Assembly (NCBI GenBank): GCA_024762485.1
Contig: JANTHH010000094.1
Span: forward strand, 1 to 10,217
DNA from: Chromatiales bacterium
GTDB taxonomy: Bacteria > Pseudomonadota > Gammaproteobacteria > Chromatiales > Chromatiaceae
Direction of reading: 5' to 3'
Length of the DNA: 10,217 nt
Shown here: in pieces, positions 1 through 6,506 of the stretch
How positions within the stretch are numbered: position 1 is the stretch's first letter
Layout of the letters: each line of letters starts with the position of its first letter
Notes under the pieces: generated by a model
What the model was told of the DNA's origin: nothing
Databases searched by the model: none
Seen by the model: the letters and a program-made list of their open reading frames with translations, nothing else
Position numbers and translations under genes: made by a program

Positions 1-40
1 CGACAACTTTTTTCACTTGTTCGAGGCCGCGGCCGGATAG
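1..40 (+). CDS. C-terminal tail of an unidentified upstream gene (partial)
   Basis: In the frame starting at base 2 the sequence reads DNFFHLFEAAAG and then TAG at 38-40. This looks like the end of a protein that begins outside the window. In enterobacteria the gene before ygfX is sdhE (succinate dehydrogenase assembly factor), so sdhE is a reasonable guess from context. The twelve residues do not resemble the SdhE tail well enough to name it. A second frame, starting at base 1, stays open until the TGA at 70-72 and would overlap the ygfX ATG as TGATG. It gives an Arg/Gly-rich tail that looks less like a protein. Confidence 0.35.
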   Translation, partial: DNFFHLFEAAAG

Positions 41-71
41 GCCCGCCGGCCCACCGACAGGGAGGTCGGTG

Positions 72-533
72 ATGTCACACTCGCTACCGCCCCCGCTCGG
101 CGCACGCCCGGAGCCCTCACGCCGCCTGCTGATCTTCTCGGTTGTCAGCCACGCCATGGCGGGGCTGGCAGTGGGGCTGGCCGCGTTGCCGGTACCCGCC
201 GTGATCATGATGGCGACCCTGCTGACCGGTAGCGCGGCATGGCAATGGCGGCAGATCGTGCAGCAACGGGGCCGGCGGGTCTGCAGGCAGTTCTACTGGG
301 AGGGTGACCGCCAGTGGCACCTGCAGGATGGACGTTCGGTATGGCATCGGCCGAAACGTTACCGGGTGGTCTGGAACAATCCCGCCGCCATCCTGGTGCA
401 TTTTTCCGGCACCGCCGGCGGTCCCCGCGCGCTGTTGCTGCTGGCCGACCAGTTGCCGGCACCCGTGCATCGTCAGCTGCGGGTGCGGCTGACGCTCTAC
501 CCGGCGACTCAGGAGGAAGAGGGCGGCACGTAA
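72..533 (+). CDS. YgfX/CptA-family small inner-membrane protein
   Basis: Predicted 153-residue protein. A hydrophobic stretch at about residues 19-57 can form two membrane segments close together. A basic patch (QQRGRRV) follows, then a soluble tail with WEGDRQWHL and LLLADQLPAPVHRQLRVRL. This layout, a short N-terminus, a paired membrane hairpin and a C-terminal beta-rich part ending in an LxADxL...LR-type helix, matches the YgfX family (DUF1434). In E. coli the family member was described as the toxin-like protein CptA, acting on the cytoskeletal proteins FtsZ and MreB, and it lies beside sdhE. That role is not settled and is not visible here. ATG at 72 is preferred over the GTG at 69 because GGGAGG at 60-65 lies 6 nt upstream of the ATG but only 3 nt from the GTG. 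The last 25 bases overlap the end of convergent nadB. Confidence 0.7.
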   Translation: MSHSLPPPLGARPEPSRRLLIFSVVSHAMAGLAVGLAALPVPAVIMMATLLTGSAAWQWRQIVQQRGRRVCRQFYWEGDRQWHLQDGRSVWHRPKRYRVVWNNPAAILVHFSGTAGGPRALLLLADQLPAPVHRQLRVRLTLYPATQEEEGGT

Positions 534-2134
534 TTGTCCGGAATCATGATGGTCGGCTTGCGCTGGGACTCGTCGGGTTCAGGAAAATCAATGTTGAAAT
601 GCAGTCCACGACTCTCCTTGCGATGCTGCGCCGCCTGGATGATCAGGTCAGCGACCTCCACCAGGTTACGCAGCTCCAGCAGGTCGTTTTCGACACGGAA
701 ATTGCTGTAGTACTCACGGATCTCGTGGCGCAGCAGGTTGACCCGCCGCTTGGCCCGCTCCAGCCGCTTGTTGCTGCGCACGATGCCGACGTAATCCCAC
801 ATGAAGCGCCGCAGTTCCTCCCAATTGTGCGAGACCACCACCTCCTCGTCGGAATCGGTCACCCGGCTCTCGTCCCATGAGGGGAGAGGAGGGATGGGCG
901 GCACCTGGTCCATCCGTTGCCTGATGTCCTCCGCCGCCAATTCGCTGTAGACCAGGCATTCCAGCAGCGAGTTGCTGGCCATGCGGTTGGCCCCGTGCAG
1001 ACCGGTATAGGCGGTCTCGCCAATGGCATAGAGGCCGGGGAGGTCGGCCCGTGCATGGTGATCACTCACCACACCACCGCAGGTGTAGTGGGCGGCAGGC
1101 ACCACCGGGATGGGTTCTCGGGTGATGTCGAGCCCCAGCGACAGGCAGCGTTCATAGATGGTGGGAAAATGTTCCTTGATGAAATCAGCCGGCTTGTGAC
1201 TGATGTCGAGATACACGCAGTCGATGCCAAGGCGTTTCATCTCGTGGTCGATGGCACGTGCAACAATGTCCCGCGGGGCCAACTCGGCCCGCTCGTCGAA
1301 GTCAGGCATGAAGCGGGTGCCGTCGGGCAGCAGCAGGCGCCCACCCTCGCCACGCACCGCCTCGCTGATCAGGAAGGATTTCGCCTGGGGATGATAGAGG
1401 CAGGTGGGATGGAACTGAATGAACTCCATGTTGGCCACCCGGCAGCCGGCCCGCCAGGCCATTGCGATACCGTCGCCGGTGGCCACATCGGGGTTGCTGG
1501 TGTAGAGATAGACCTTGCTGGCACCGCCAGTGGCGAGAATGACAAAGCGTGCGCCGATGGCCCTGACGTGGCCATCCATCAGGTTGAGCAGGTAGGCACC
1601 GACACAGCGTCTCGGACCCTTCTCCCCCATCTTGTCAGAGCGTAGCAGATCGATGGCGATATGATTTTCCATAACCGTCAGGCCAGGACGCTGGCGCACC
1701 CGGTCCACCAGGGTGGTTTCCACCACCTTGCCGGTGGCATCCGCAGCATGCACCACGCGGCGGTGGGTATGGCCGCCCTCGCGTGTCAGGTGGTAACCCG
1801 AGGTGCCGGTCGCCGGTGAGCGGGTGAACTGCACCCCCTGGTCGAGCAGCCAGCGGATGTTTTCGGCACCACGCTCGACCACGGTCCGTACCACCTCCGG
1901 GTCGCACAACCCGGCACCGGCAATGAGGGTGTCGCGGACGTGGGATTCCACCGAATCCCCGGCGTCGAGCACGGCAGAGATCCCCCCCTGGGCATAGAGG
2001 GTATTGCCCTCGCTGAGTTCGCGCTTGGCCACCACCGCAACACTCAGGTCCGCAGGCAGACGCAGGGCAAGACTGAGGCCGGCTGCACCACTGCCGAGGA
2101 TGAGGACATCGAAATGATCAGGGGATTCGGGCAT
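509..2134 (-). CDS. nadB: L-aspartate oxidase
   Basis: NadB is a cytoplasmic FAD enzyme that oxidises L-aspartate to iminoaspartate, the first step of de novo NAD synthesis; quinolinate synthase NadA uses the product. The 541 residues match the E. coli length (540). Visible features are the FAD-binding GSGAAGLS at 14-21, the family hallmark GNTLYAQGGISAVLD at 43-57, the flavin-domain GGASKVYLYTSNPDVATGDG at 203-222, and the capping-domain residues. By alignment with E. coli numbering the catalytic and substrate residues are present: His242 (QFHPT), Arg288 (PRDIVARA), His349 (HYTCGG) and Arg384 (GANRMASNSLLECL). The C-terminal helical domain is complete. The EAVRGEGG loop (258-265) separates this family from the succinate dehydrogenase flavoprotein. 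It is divergent from rpoE, as in other gammaproteobacteria. I saw no strong Shine-Dalgarno site before the start, and no convincing sigma-70 promoter. Confidence 0.97.
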   Translation of the reverse strand: MPESPDHFDVLILGSGAAGLSLALRLPADLSVAVVAKRELSEGNTLYAQGGISAVLDAGDSVESHVRDTLIAGAGLCDPEVVRTVVERGAENIRWLLDQGVQFTRSPATGTSGYHLTREGGHTHRRVVHAADATGKVVETTLVDRVRQRPGLTVMENHIAIDLLRSDKMGEKGPRRCVGAYLLNLMDGHVRAIGARFVILATGGASKVYLYTSNPDVATGDGIAMAWRAGCRVANMEFIQFHPTCLYHPQAKSFLISEAVRGEGGRLLLPDGTRFMPDFDERAELAPRDIVARAIDHEMKRLGIDCVYLDISHKPADFIKEHFPTIYERCLSLGLDITREPIPVVPAAHYTCGGVVSDHHARADLPGLYAIGETAYTGLHGANRMASNSLLECLVYSELAAEDIRQRMDQVPPIPPLPSWDESRVTDSDEEVVVSHNWEELRRFMWDYVGIVRSNKRLERAKRRVNLLRHEIREYYSNFRVENDLLELRNLVEVADLIIQAAQHRKESRGLHFNIDFPEPDESQRKPTIMIPDNYVPPSSS

Positions 2135-2297
2135 GGAGGTCGATTGCTACCGCCCCGCGCAGCGTCCATAATCGGCGCTGCGTTCGGTGCGGTCACTGTA
2201 AATTGCCGGTGAAGCCCCGAATCCTAGCCCAGATGGGGCCTCACGAACATACTCAAGCCGCAATATGCCACGCCACCCGTCAGCCCTTAGTCAATAT

Positions 2298-2316
2298 CCC
2301 GCCAAGTCATGGCGGG
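2298..2316. repeat. 7-bp perfect inverted repeat upstream of the rpoE promoter
   Basis: CCCGCCA (2298-2304) and TGGCGGG (2310-2316) are perfect inverted copies with a 5-nt centre, AGTCA. The repeat ends 3 bp before the -35 element of the proposed sigma-E promoter. It could be a protein-binding site in the divergent nadB-rpoE region or a hairpin in a longer transcript. There is no clean T-run after it on either strand, so I do not call it a terminator. Confidence 0.5.
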
Positions 2317-2319
2317 ACA

Positions 2320-2346
2320 GAACTTTTCCCTTCCCCCCGGGTCAAT
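2320..2346 (+). promoter_or_regulatory. Candidate sigma-E (RpoE/AlgU) autoregulatory promoter of rpoE
   Basis: The sequence shows GAACTT at 2320-2325, a 16-bp spacer, and TCAAT at 2342-2346. The known sigma-E/AlgU consensus is GAACTT, 16-17 bp, then TCTGA or TCAAA, and rpoE genes usually have such a promoter for self-activation. The -35 is a full match and the -10 is close. Transcription would start near 2352, giving a leader of roughly 45-50 nt before the rpoE ATG. I found no convincing separate housekeeping promoter for the operon in this gap. Confidence 0.8.
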
Positions 2347-2382
2347 GGTGTGTGAATGAACTGGCAGGTGAGCGGTGCTCGT

Positions 2383-2398
2383 CGGGGTCGTTGCCCCG
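2383..2398 (+). promoter_or_regulatory. GC-only hairpin touching the rpoE start codon
   Basis: CGGGG (2383-2387) can pair with CCCCG (2394-2398) around a 6-nt loop, and the ATG follows at 2399. The G-run is the only Shine-Dalgarno-like sequence at a normal distance from the ATG, so folding would hide it. A better Shine-Dalgarno, AGGTGA at 2366-2371, lies 27 nt from the ATG. If the 16-nt hairpin folds, only about 11 nt remain between that site and the ATG. The structure is seen; any effect on translation is inference. Confidence 0.4.
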
Positions 2399-2977
2399 AT
2401 GAATAACAAGCAGGCAGACCAGGAACTGGTTGAACGGGTCAAGCGGGGTGACAAGAAGGCCTTTGATCTGTTGGTGCTCAAGTACCAGCAGAAGGTGGCG
2501 AATCTCGTTTCCCGTTATATCCGTGACCCGTCCGAGGTTCTGGATGTCACCCAGGAGGCCTTTATCAAGGCCTATCGGGCGTTGCCGAAGTTTCGCGGCG
2601 ACAGCGCCTTCTATACCTGGCTGTATCGCATCGCGGCCAATACGGCGAAGAATCACCTGGCTACCCAGGGCCGGCGGCCGCCGAATGATGATGTGGAGGC
2701 GGAAGTCGCCGAGCAGATGGACGTCGGCACCCGGTTGAAGGAGAACGCCACGCCGGAGAGCCTGATGCTGGAGGATGAGATCGCACGCAACATCCAGCAG
2801 ACGATCGAGTCGCTGCCTGACGAGCTGCGCACCGCGATCACCTTGCGTGAACTGGAAGGCCTGAGCTACGACGAGATCGCCAAGGCCATGGATTGCCCGA
2901 TCGGCACCGTGCGTTCGCGGATATTCCGTGCCCGTGACGCCATTGACAACAACCTGAAGCCCTTGCTGAACCCGTGA
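2399..2977 (+). CDS. rpoE: Extracytoplasmic-function sigma factor sigma-E (RpoE/AlgU)
   Basis: This 192-residue sigma factor directs RNA polymerase to envelope-stress promoters. Sigma region 2 spans about residues 20-90, with LLVLKYQQKVANLVSRY, TQEAFIKAYRAL and the core-binding/melting block GDSAFYTWLYRIAANTAKNHL; these are nearly the same in E. coli RpoE and P. aeruginosa AlgU. Sigma region 4 (about 130-185) holds a helix-turn-helix, LSYDEIAKAMDCPIGTVRSR, that reads the -35 element. Length matches the family (191-193). ATG 2399 is chosen because MNNKQADQELVERV aligns with the E. coli N-terminus. An in-frame GTG at 2375 would add eight residues, MLVGVVAP, and has an AGGTGA site only 3 nt away, so the start is not fully certain. 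The stop overlaps a possible GTG start of rseA. It is probably held inactive by the RseA homologue encoded next, and activates its own promoter upstream. Confidence 0.97.
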   Translation: MNNKQADQELVERVKRGDKKAFDLLVLKYQQKVANLVSRYIRDPSEVLDVTQEAFIKAYRALPKFRGDSAFYTWLYRIAANTAKNHLATQGRRPPNDDVEAEVAEQMDVGTRLKENATPESLMLEDEIARNIQQTIESLPDELRTAITLRELEGLSYDEIAKAMDCPIGTVRSRIFRARDAIDNNLKPLLNP

Positions 2978-2994
2978 GCAGGATGGAAAAACCG

Positions 2995-3567
2995 ATGAAT
3001 AGCCAGCAAAAAGAACGCCTGTCTGCCTTGCTTGATGGCGAAGGTGGCCAACGGGAAACCGACGACATGCTTCGCCACCTGGCGGGTGATCCGGAACTCG
3101 AGGCGACGGTGGCACGCTACGGCCTCATCGGTCCGGCCCTGCGCGGGGAGGGAATCCATCATCAGGCCCTGGACATTCATCTGCGCGTCAGTCGCCAGCT
3201 GGCGGATGAGCCGACGGTACTCGCACCGCCACCGCGCCATTCCGGCCAGAGCGTCGAACGCTGGTGGCGCCCCGCTGCCGGCATCGCCATCGCCGCCTCG
3301 GTGGCGGCCCTCGCCGTGATGTTCGCCCCGGCCCTGATGCAGTCTTCCTCCGTGCCGGGCGCGGCCGATGCGGGCGGCGGCGTGGCCCTGGTCACCACCC
3401 CGGTCAGCATGGAGCTCTCCGAGGGTACCCGCTGGACGGATGGTCAGCCGGCGGTCGAGGACAAGCTCAACAGCTATCTGGCCGACCACAGCGAATTCGC
3501 CGTCCAGGGAGGGGCGCCCAGCTTGCTGCCCTATGCCAGCTTCGTCAGCTACGACGGTGATCAATAA
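2995..3567 (+). CDS. rseA: Anti-sigma-E factor RseA/MucA, inner-membrane protein
   Basis: A single-pass membrane protein of about 190 residues that binds and silences sigma-E. The N-terminal cytoplasmic anti-sigma domain (about 1-75) starts with the family signature ERLSALLDGEG. It continues through LAGDPELEATVARYGLIGPALRG, which aligns with the RseA/MucA region that clamps sigma. A single membrane helix lies at about 93-113 (AAGIAIAASVAALAVMFAPAL). The periplasmic tail ends in LADHSEFAV...LLPYASFVSYDGDQ, similar to the end of P. aeruginosa MucA (SALPYARAAS), so this is the MucA-type variant. In the known pathway DegS/AlgW cuts the tail and RseP cuts in the membrane when stress is sensed. Possible starts are GTG 2974 (overlapping the rpoE stop), ATG 2983 and ATG 2995. 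I chose 2995 because AGGATGG at 2980-2986 is well spaced and the N-terminus then matches family length. Confidence 0.9.
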   Translation: MNSQQKERLSALLDGEGGQRETDDMLRHLAGDPELEATVARYGLIGPALRGEGIHHQALDIHLRVSRQLADEPTVLAPPPRHSGQSVERWWRPAAGIAIAASVAALAVMFAPALMQSSSVPGAADAGGGVALVTTPVSMELSEGTRWTDGQPAVEDKLNSYLADHSEFAVQGGAPSLLPYASFVSYDGDQ

Positions 3568-4537
3568 ATTGATCCGCAAGAACCTCGCCGCGGTCGTATT
3601 GCCGCTCCTGCTGCTTTCCACACCGGGCCATGCCGCCGATGATGAGGCCTACAATTGGCTGGAGGTGATGAACCGCGCGGTGCGGGAACAGAACTACGAA
3701 GGTCATTTCGTCTACCAGGCAGGCGACAGTCTCGAGGCCATGTATATCGTCCACACGGTCGATGGTGGCCATGAACACGAGCGGTTGCTCTCCCTCAACG
3801 GCAAGGCCCGCGAGGTCATACGTGAGCAGGATGTGGTGATCTGCCGGATCCAGGGCCAGGACGGCTTCATCAAGGAAGATACCCGACCGGCGGGCCGGCG
3901 CTTTTCGCCACTGCCGCCGATCCGCCTGCAGAAGATCGAGCAGCACTACCGCTTCAAACTGGCCGGCAAGACCCGCGTCACCGGCCGCCAGGCACAGCAG
4001 GTCTACATCATCCCCAAGGATGACCTGCGTTATGGTTACAGCCTGGCACTGGACATCGCCCATGGCCTGCCGTTGCGCACACTGACAGTCAATGATCAGG
4101 GCAAGACAGTCAGCCAGATACTGTTCACCGACATACACATCGGTGACGACGTGCACGATCCACATACGCCCATCTCCGTATCCAATGAGGATGCCGGCAA
4201 GAGGCCGCCACCGGATGCAGAGTCGCCGCCCCGCCGTATGCACCCGAGCCTGTGGCAATTTGCCAATGTTCCAGCCGGTTTCGAGCTACTGATGCGCCGC
4301 TATCGCTACAGCCCTGGTCGCGATGTGGTGGAGCATTTCATCTTCAGTGATGGCCTGGCCTCCATTTCGGTCTATGCTGAACGTCAACCCAGTGTTTCCT
4401 TCCACGGCTGGTCGAGCATGGGGTCAGTGCAGGCCTATGGCCGCGAGATAGGTCAATACCAGGTCACCGCAGTGGGCGAGGTACCGAGGAAGACCCTCGC
4501 CATGCTGCTAGAGGGCATGAAGCTACGGGAGGGCTGA
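3557..4537 (+). CDS. rseB: Periplasmic sigma-E regulator RseB/MucB
   Basis: A periplasmic lipid- and lipopolysaccharide-sensing protein that binds the RseA tail and shields it from the site-1 protease. With the GTG start the protein has 326 residues (E. coli RseB 318, P. aeruginosa MucB 316). It has a clear signal peptide: basic N-terminus (NKLIRKN), hydrophobic core AAVVLPLLLL, and likely cleavage after Ala26 (GHA). The large domain runs from about 30 to 200 (YNWLEVMNRAVREQNYEGHFVYQ is the family opening), then a proline-rich linker (about 205-230, KRPPPDAESPPRR), then the small RseA-binding domain (about 231-326, with HFIFSDGLASISVY and AVGEVPRKTL). No ATG is available. GTG 3557 overlaps rseA by 11 bp. 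TTG 3569 is an alternative with GGTGA at 3556-3560 well placed before it. Either start keeps the signal peptide. Translation is probably coupled to rseA. Confidence 0.92.
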   Translation: MINKLIRKNLAAVVLPLLLLSTPGHAADDEAYNWLEVMNRAVREQNYEGHFVYQAGDSLEAMYIVHTVDGGHEHERLLSLNGKAREVIREQDVVICRIQGQDGFIKEDTRPAGRRFSPLPPIRLQKIEQHYRFKLAGKTRVTGRQAQQVYIIPKDDLRYGYSLALDIAHGLPLRTLTVNDQGKTVSQILFTDIHIGDDVHDPHTPISVSNEDAGKRPPPDAESPPRRMHPSLWQFANVPAGFELLMRRYRYSPGRDVVEHFIFSDGLASISVYAERQPSVSFHGWSSMGSVQAYGREIGQYQVTAVGEVPRKTLAMLLEGMKLREG

Positions 4538-4540
4538 GCG

Positions 4541-5032
4541 ATGATCGAGCAATCGGGCCGGGTCCATGCCGTGCGCAACGGGGTCGCCGAAGTCGATGTC
4601 GAACGCATCTCGAGTTGCGGCAGTTGCCAGGCCAAGCAGGCCTGTGGGACAGCGACCATCGCGCGTTTCTTTCCACAGCGGACCAACCGTATCCAGGCGA
4701 TCAATACCGCACGTGCCCGGGTGGGCGATACCGTCATCGTCGGCCTGGATGACAGCGCCCTGCGCAATGCCTCTGTGGTGATCTACCTCTGGCCACTGGT
4801 TGGCCTGATAGGTGGCGCACTGTTTGGTGAGTGGGCCGGCGAAGTCAGCGGCATGGTGAGCGGGGAACTTGCCGCCATCATCGGTGGTCTATCAGGCATC
4901 GCCACAGGCCTCTACGGGGTAGGGCGTTATGGTCGGTGGCGCAGCCATGACCGCCGCTACTATCCCCAGGTCATACGCATCATGCCGGCACCCGTAGTCG
5001 GCCTGTCGTCGCAGTCATTCAATCAACAATGA
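4541..5032 (+). CDS. rseC: SoxR-reducing/sigma-E regulatory protein RseC/MucC
   Basis: An inner-membrane protein of 163 residues (E. coli RseC 159). The N-terminal cytoplasmic part (1-75) starts MIEQSGRVHAVRNGVAEVDV and carries the family Cys cluster CGSCQAKQACG, with Cys26, Cys29 and Cys35, possibly a metal or Fe-S site. Two membrane helices follow at about 76-98 (VVIYLWPLVGLIGGALF) and 105-128 (rich in Gly and Ala), then a basic tail (RYGRWRSHDRRYYPQVIRI). Family members have been linked to mild positive control of sigma-E, to reduction of the redox sensor SoxR together with the Rsx complex, and to thiamine synthesis (ApbE/RseC reports). The precise job is not settled. The start is well defined: GGGAGGG at 4527-4533 lies 7 nt before the ATG and 3 nt separate it from the rseB stop. 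An internal sigma-E-like promoter may lie within it. Confidence 0.92.
   Translation: MIEQSGRVHAVRNGVAEVDVERISSCGSCQAKQACGTATIARFFPQRTNRIQAINTARARVGDTVIVGLDDSALRNASVVIYLWPLVGLIGGALFGEWAGEVSGMVSGELAAIIGGLSGIATGLYGVGRYGRWRSHDRRYYPQVIRIMPAPVVGLSSQSFNQQ
4865..4892 (+). promoter_or_regulatory. Possible internal sigma-E promoter for mucD inside rseC
   Basis: GGGGAACTT with GAACTT at 4865-4870, then 17 bp, then TCTAT at 4888-4892. The -35 is a full match to the sigma-E consensus; the -10 fits TCTGA at three of five positions by position, plus the correct spacing. It lies about 165 bp before the mucD start. In P. aeruginosa mucD has been reported to have its own promoter within mucC, which makes this position plausible. 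The bases also encode GELAAII in RseC, so chance is possible. Confidence 0.35.
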
Positions 5033-5057
5033 TCAACAACGCTTTCTGGAATTGAAG

Positions 5058-6506
5058 ATGAAACGCAAAGCCCTGTTATTACTCACACAACCATTGATGC
5101 TGCTGTTGGCGCTGACGTTTTCCGTCGGTTCGGCAGCCTCGCGCCTGCCCGACTTTGTCGATCTGGCCAAGGACAACAGCCCGGCCGTGGTCAACATCAG
5201 CACCACTCAGACCATATCGGCTCATGGTCATCCTGCACTGCCACCCGGGTTCACCATCCCCGACCTGCCCGAGGACAGCCCCTTCAACGACTTTTTCCGT
5301 CGTTTCTTCGGGGCACCAGGTGGCAACGGCGAGGGCGACCTGCAGGAGCAGGAGGCCCGTTCATTGGGTTCCGGCTTCATCATTTCCAGCGATGGCTACA
5401 TCCTTACCAACCATCACGTGATCACCAAAGCGGACAGCATTGTTGTGCGGCTGACCGATCGTCGTTCCTATGATGCCGAGGTCATTGGCTCGGATGAGGC
5501 GAGCGACGTCGCGCTGCTGAAGATAGACGCCAAGGATCTGCCGACCGTCAGGATCGGAAAAAGCAGTGAGCTTGAGGTCGGCGAGTGGGTGCTGGCAATC
5601 GGCTCACCCTTCGGCTTTGATCACACGGTGACGCAGGGGATCGTCAGTGCCAAGGGACGTAGCCTGCCGTCCGATAACTATGTGCCGTTCATCCAGACCG
5701 ACGTAGCCATCAACCCGGGCAACTCCGGAGGCCCCCTGTTCAACATGGACGGTGAGGTGGTCGGCATCAATTCACAGATCTACAGCGAGACCGGTGGCTA
5801 CATGGGTCTTTCATTCGCCATCCCCGTCGAACTGGCGATGAACGTGGTCGAACAGCTGCGCACGACCGGCAAGGTGTCACGGGGTTATCTCGGGGTGCTG
5901 ATCCAGGACGTGACCCGTGAACTGGCCGACACCTTCGGTCTCGATCATCCCCAGGGCGCGCTGGTTGCCGAGGTGGTGCCGGATTCGCCGGCGCAGGCTG
6001 CAGGGATCCAGGTAGGTGATGTCATTCTCTCCTTCAATGGCAAGCGGTTGCAGAAGTCTTCCGAGCTTCCGCCGATGGTGGGGCTCAGCAAGGCCAATGA
6101 GAAGGCCAGGCTGCGCATCCTGCGCAACGGCAAGGAGTTGACACTGACCGTCAAGCTGGGCGAATTGCCTGCAGAGGAAAAGCTCGCAGCACATGGTCAG
6201 TCCAAGGGCATCGAGGCGGATCGTCTCGGCCTGGTGGTGGCCGATCCCAGTGAAGCCCAGCGCAAGCGTCTGGACCTGGGCGACAGCAAGGGCGTGCTGG
6301 TCACCGAGGTGCACAAGGGTGCAGCCAAGTCTGCGGGTATCCACAAGGGTGACTTCATCCTCATGATCAACGGTCACAAGGTGAACGATGCCAAGCAGTT
6401 CGAGAAACTTGTGGATGATCTCCCGGCAGGCAAGACTGTGGCTGTCCTCGTGCGCCGCGATGGCGGACCGAGTTTCCTCGCGCTGAAGGTCCCTGCAAAG
6501 GATTGA
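5058..6506 (+). CDS. mucD: Periplasmic HtrA-type serine protease/chaperone MucD (DegP-like, Do family)
   Basis: An exported protease of 482 residues that degrades misfolded periplasmic proteins and damps sigma-E signalling. The signal peptide covers about residues 1-27 (MKRK, a Leu-rich core, then VGSAAS). The trypsin-like domain covers about 35-260, and the catalytic triad is intact: His120 (TNHHV), Asp150 (SDVALLKI) and Ser223 (NPGNSGGPLF). The flexible loop before it (about 80-102, Gly/Glu/Gln-rich) is short compared with E. coli DegP. PDZ1 spans about 273-362 (RGYLGVLIQDV, PAQAAGIQVGDVILSFNG) and PDZ2 about 388-475 (GVLVTEVHKGAAKSAGIHKGDFILMING). Two PDZ domains and the place after rseC point to MucD/DegP rather than the one-PDZ DegS/AlgW. 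ATG 5058 is chosen with TGGA 7 nt upstream; an in-frame TTG at 5052 is weaker. The stop overlaps the start of the next gene. Confidence 0.95.
   Translation: MKRKALLLLTQPLMLLLALTFSVGSAASRLPDFVDLAKDNSPAVVNISTTQTISAHGHPALPPGFTIPDLPEDSPFNDFFRRFFGAPGGNGEGDLQEQEARSLGSGFIISSDGYILTNHHVITKADSIVVRLTDRRSYDAEVIGSDEASDVALLKIDAKDLPTVRIGKSSELEVGEWVLAIGSPFGFDHTVTQGIVSAKGRSLPSDNYVPFIQTDVAINPGNSGGPLFNMDGEVVGINSQIYSETGGYMGLSFAIPVELAMNVVEQLRTTGKVSRGYLGVLIQDVTRELADTFGLDHPQGALVAEVVPDSPAQAAGIQVGDVILSFNGKRLQKSSELPPMVGLSKANEKARLRILRNGKELTLTVKLGELPAEEKLAAHGQSKGIEADRLGLVVADPSEAQRKRLDLGDSKGVLVTEVHKGAAKSAGIHKGDFILMINGHKVNDAKQFEKLVDDLPAGKTVAVLVRRDGGPSFLALKVPAKD

Noticed and set aside
917..1645. 242-codon plus-strand frame inside nadB
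   Set aside because: Antisense shadow of nadB, with no start signal or domain.
2214..2239. GCCCC/GGGGC inverted repeat with a 16-nt loop in the nadB-rpoE gap
   Set aside because: The stem is only 5 bp with a long loop and no T-run; expected by chance in GC-rich DNA.
2342..3115. 257-codon minus-strand frame opposite rpoE
   Set aside because: Complete overlap with a firmly identified gene and its promoter; no family likeness.
3368..3556. Upstream extension of the rseB frame into rseA
   Set aside because: The Arg/Ser-rich extension overlaps rseA and would put the clear signal peptide in the middle of the protein.
2866..3621. 251-codon minus-strand frame opposite rseA and the end of rpoE
   Set aside because: Gly/Arg-rich low-complexity content and full overlap with rseA and the rpoE tail; a GC-bias shadow.
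5022..5039. Tandem ATCAACAA repeat, 10-bp period, at the end of rseC
   Set aside because: Only two copies of 8 bp over the stop codon; too short to mean anything without conservation.
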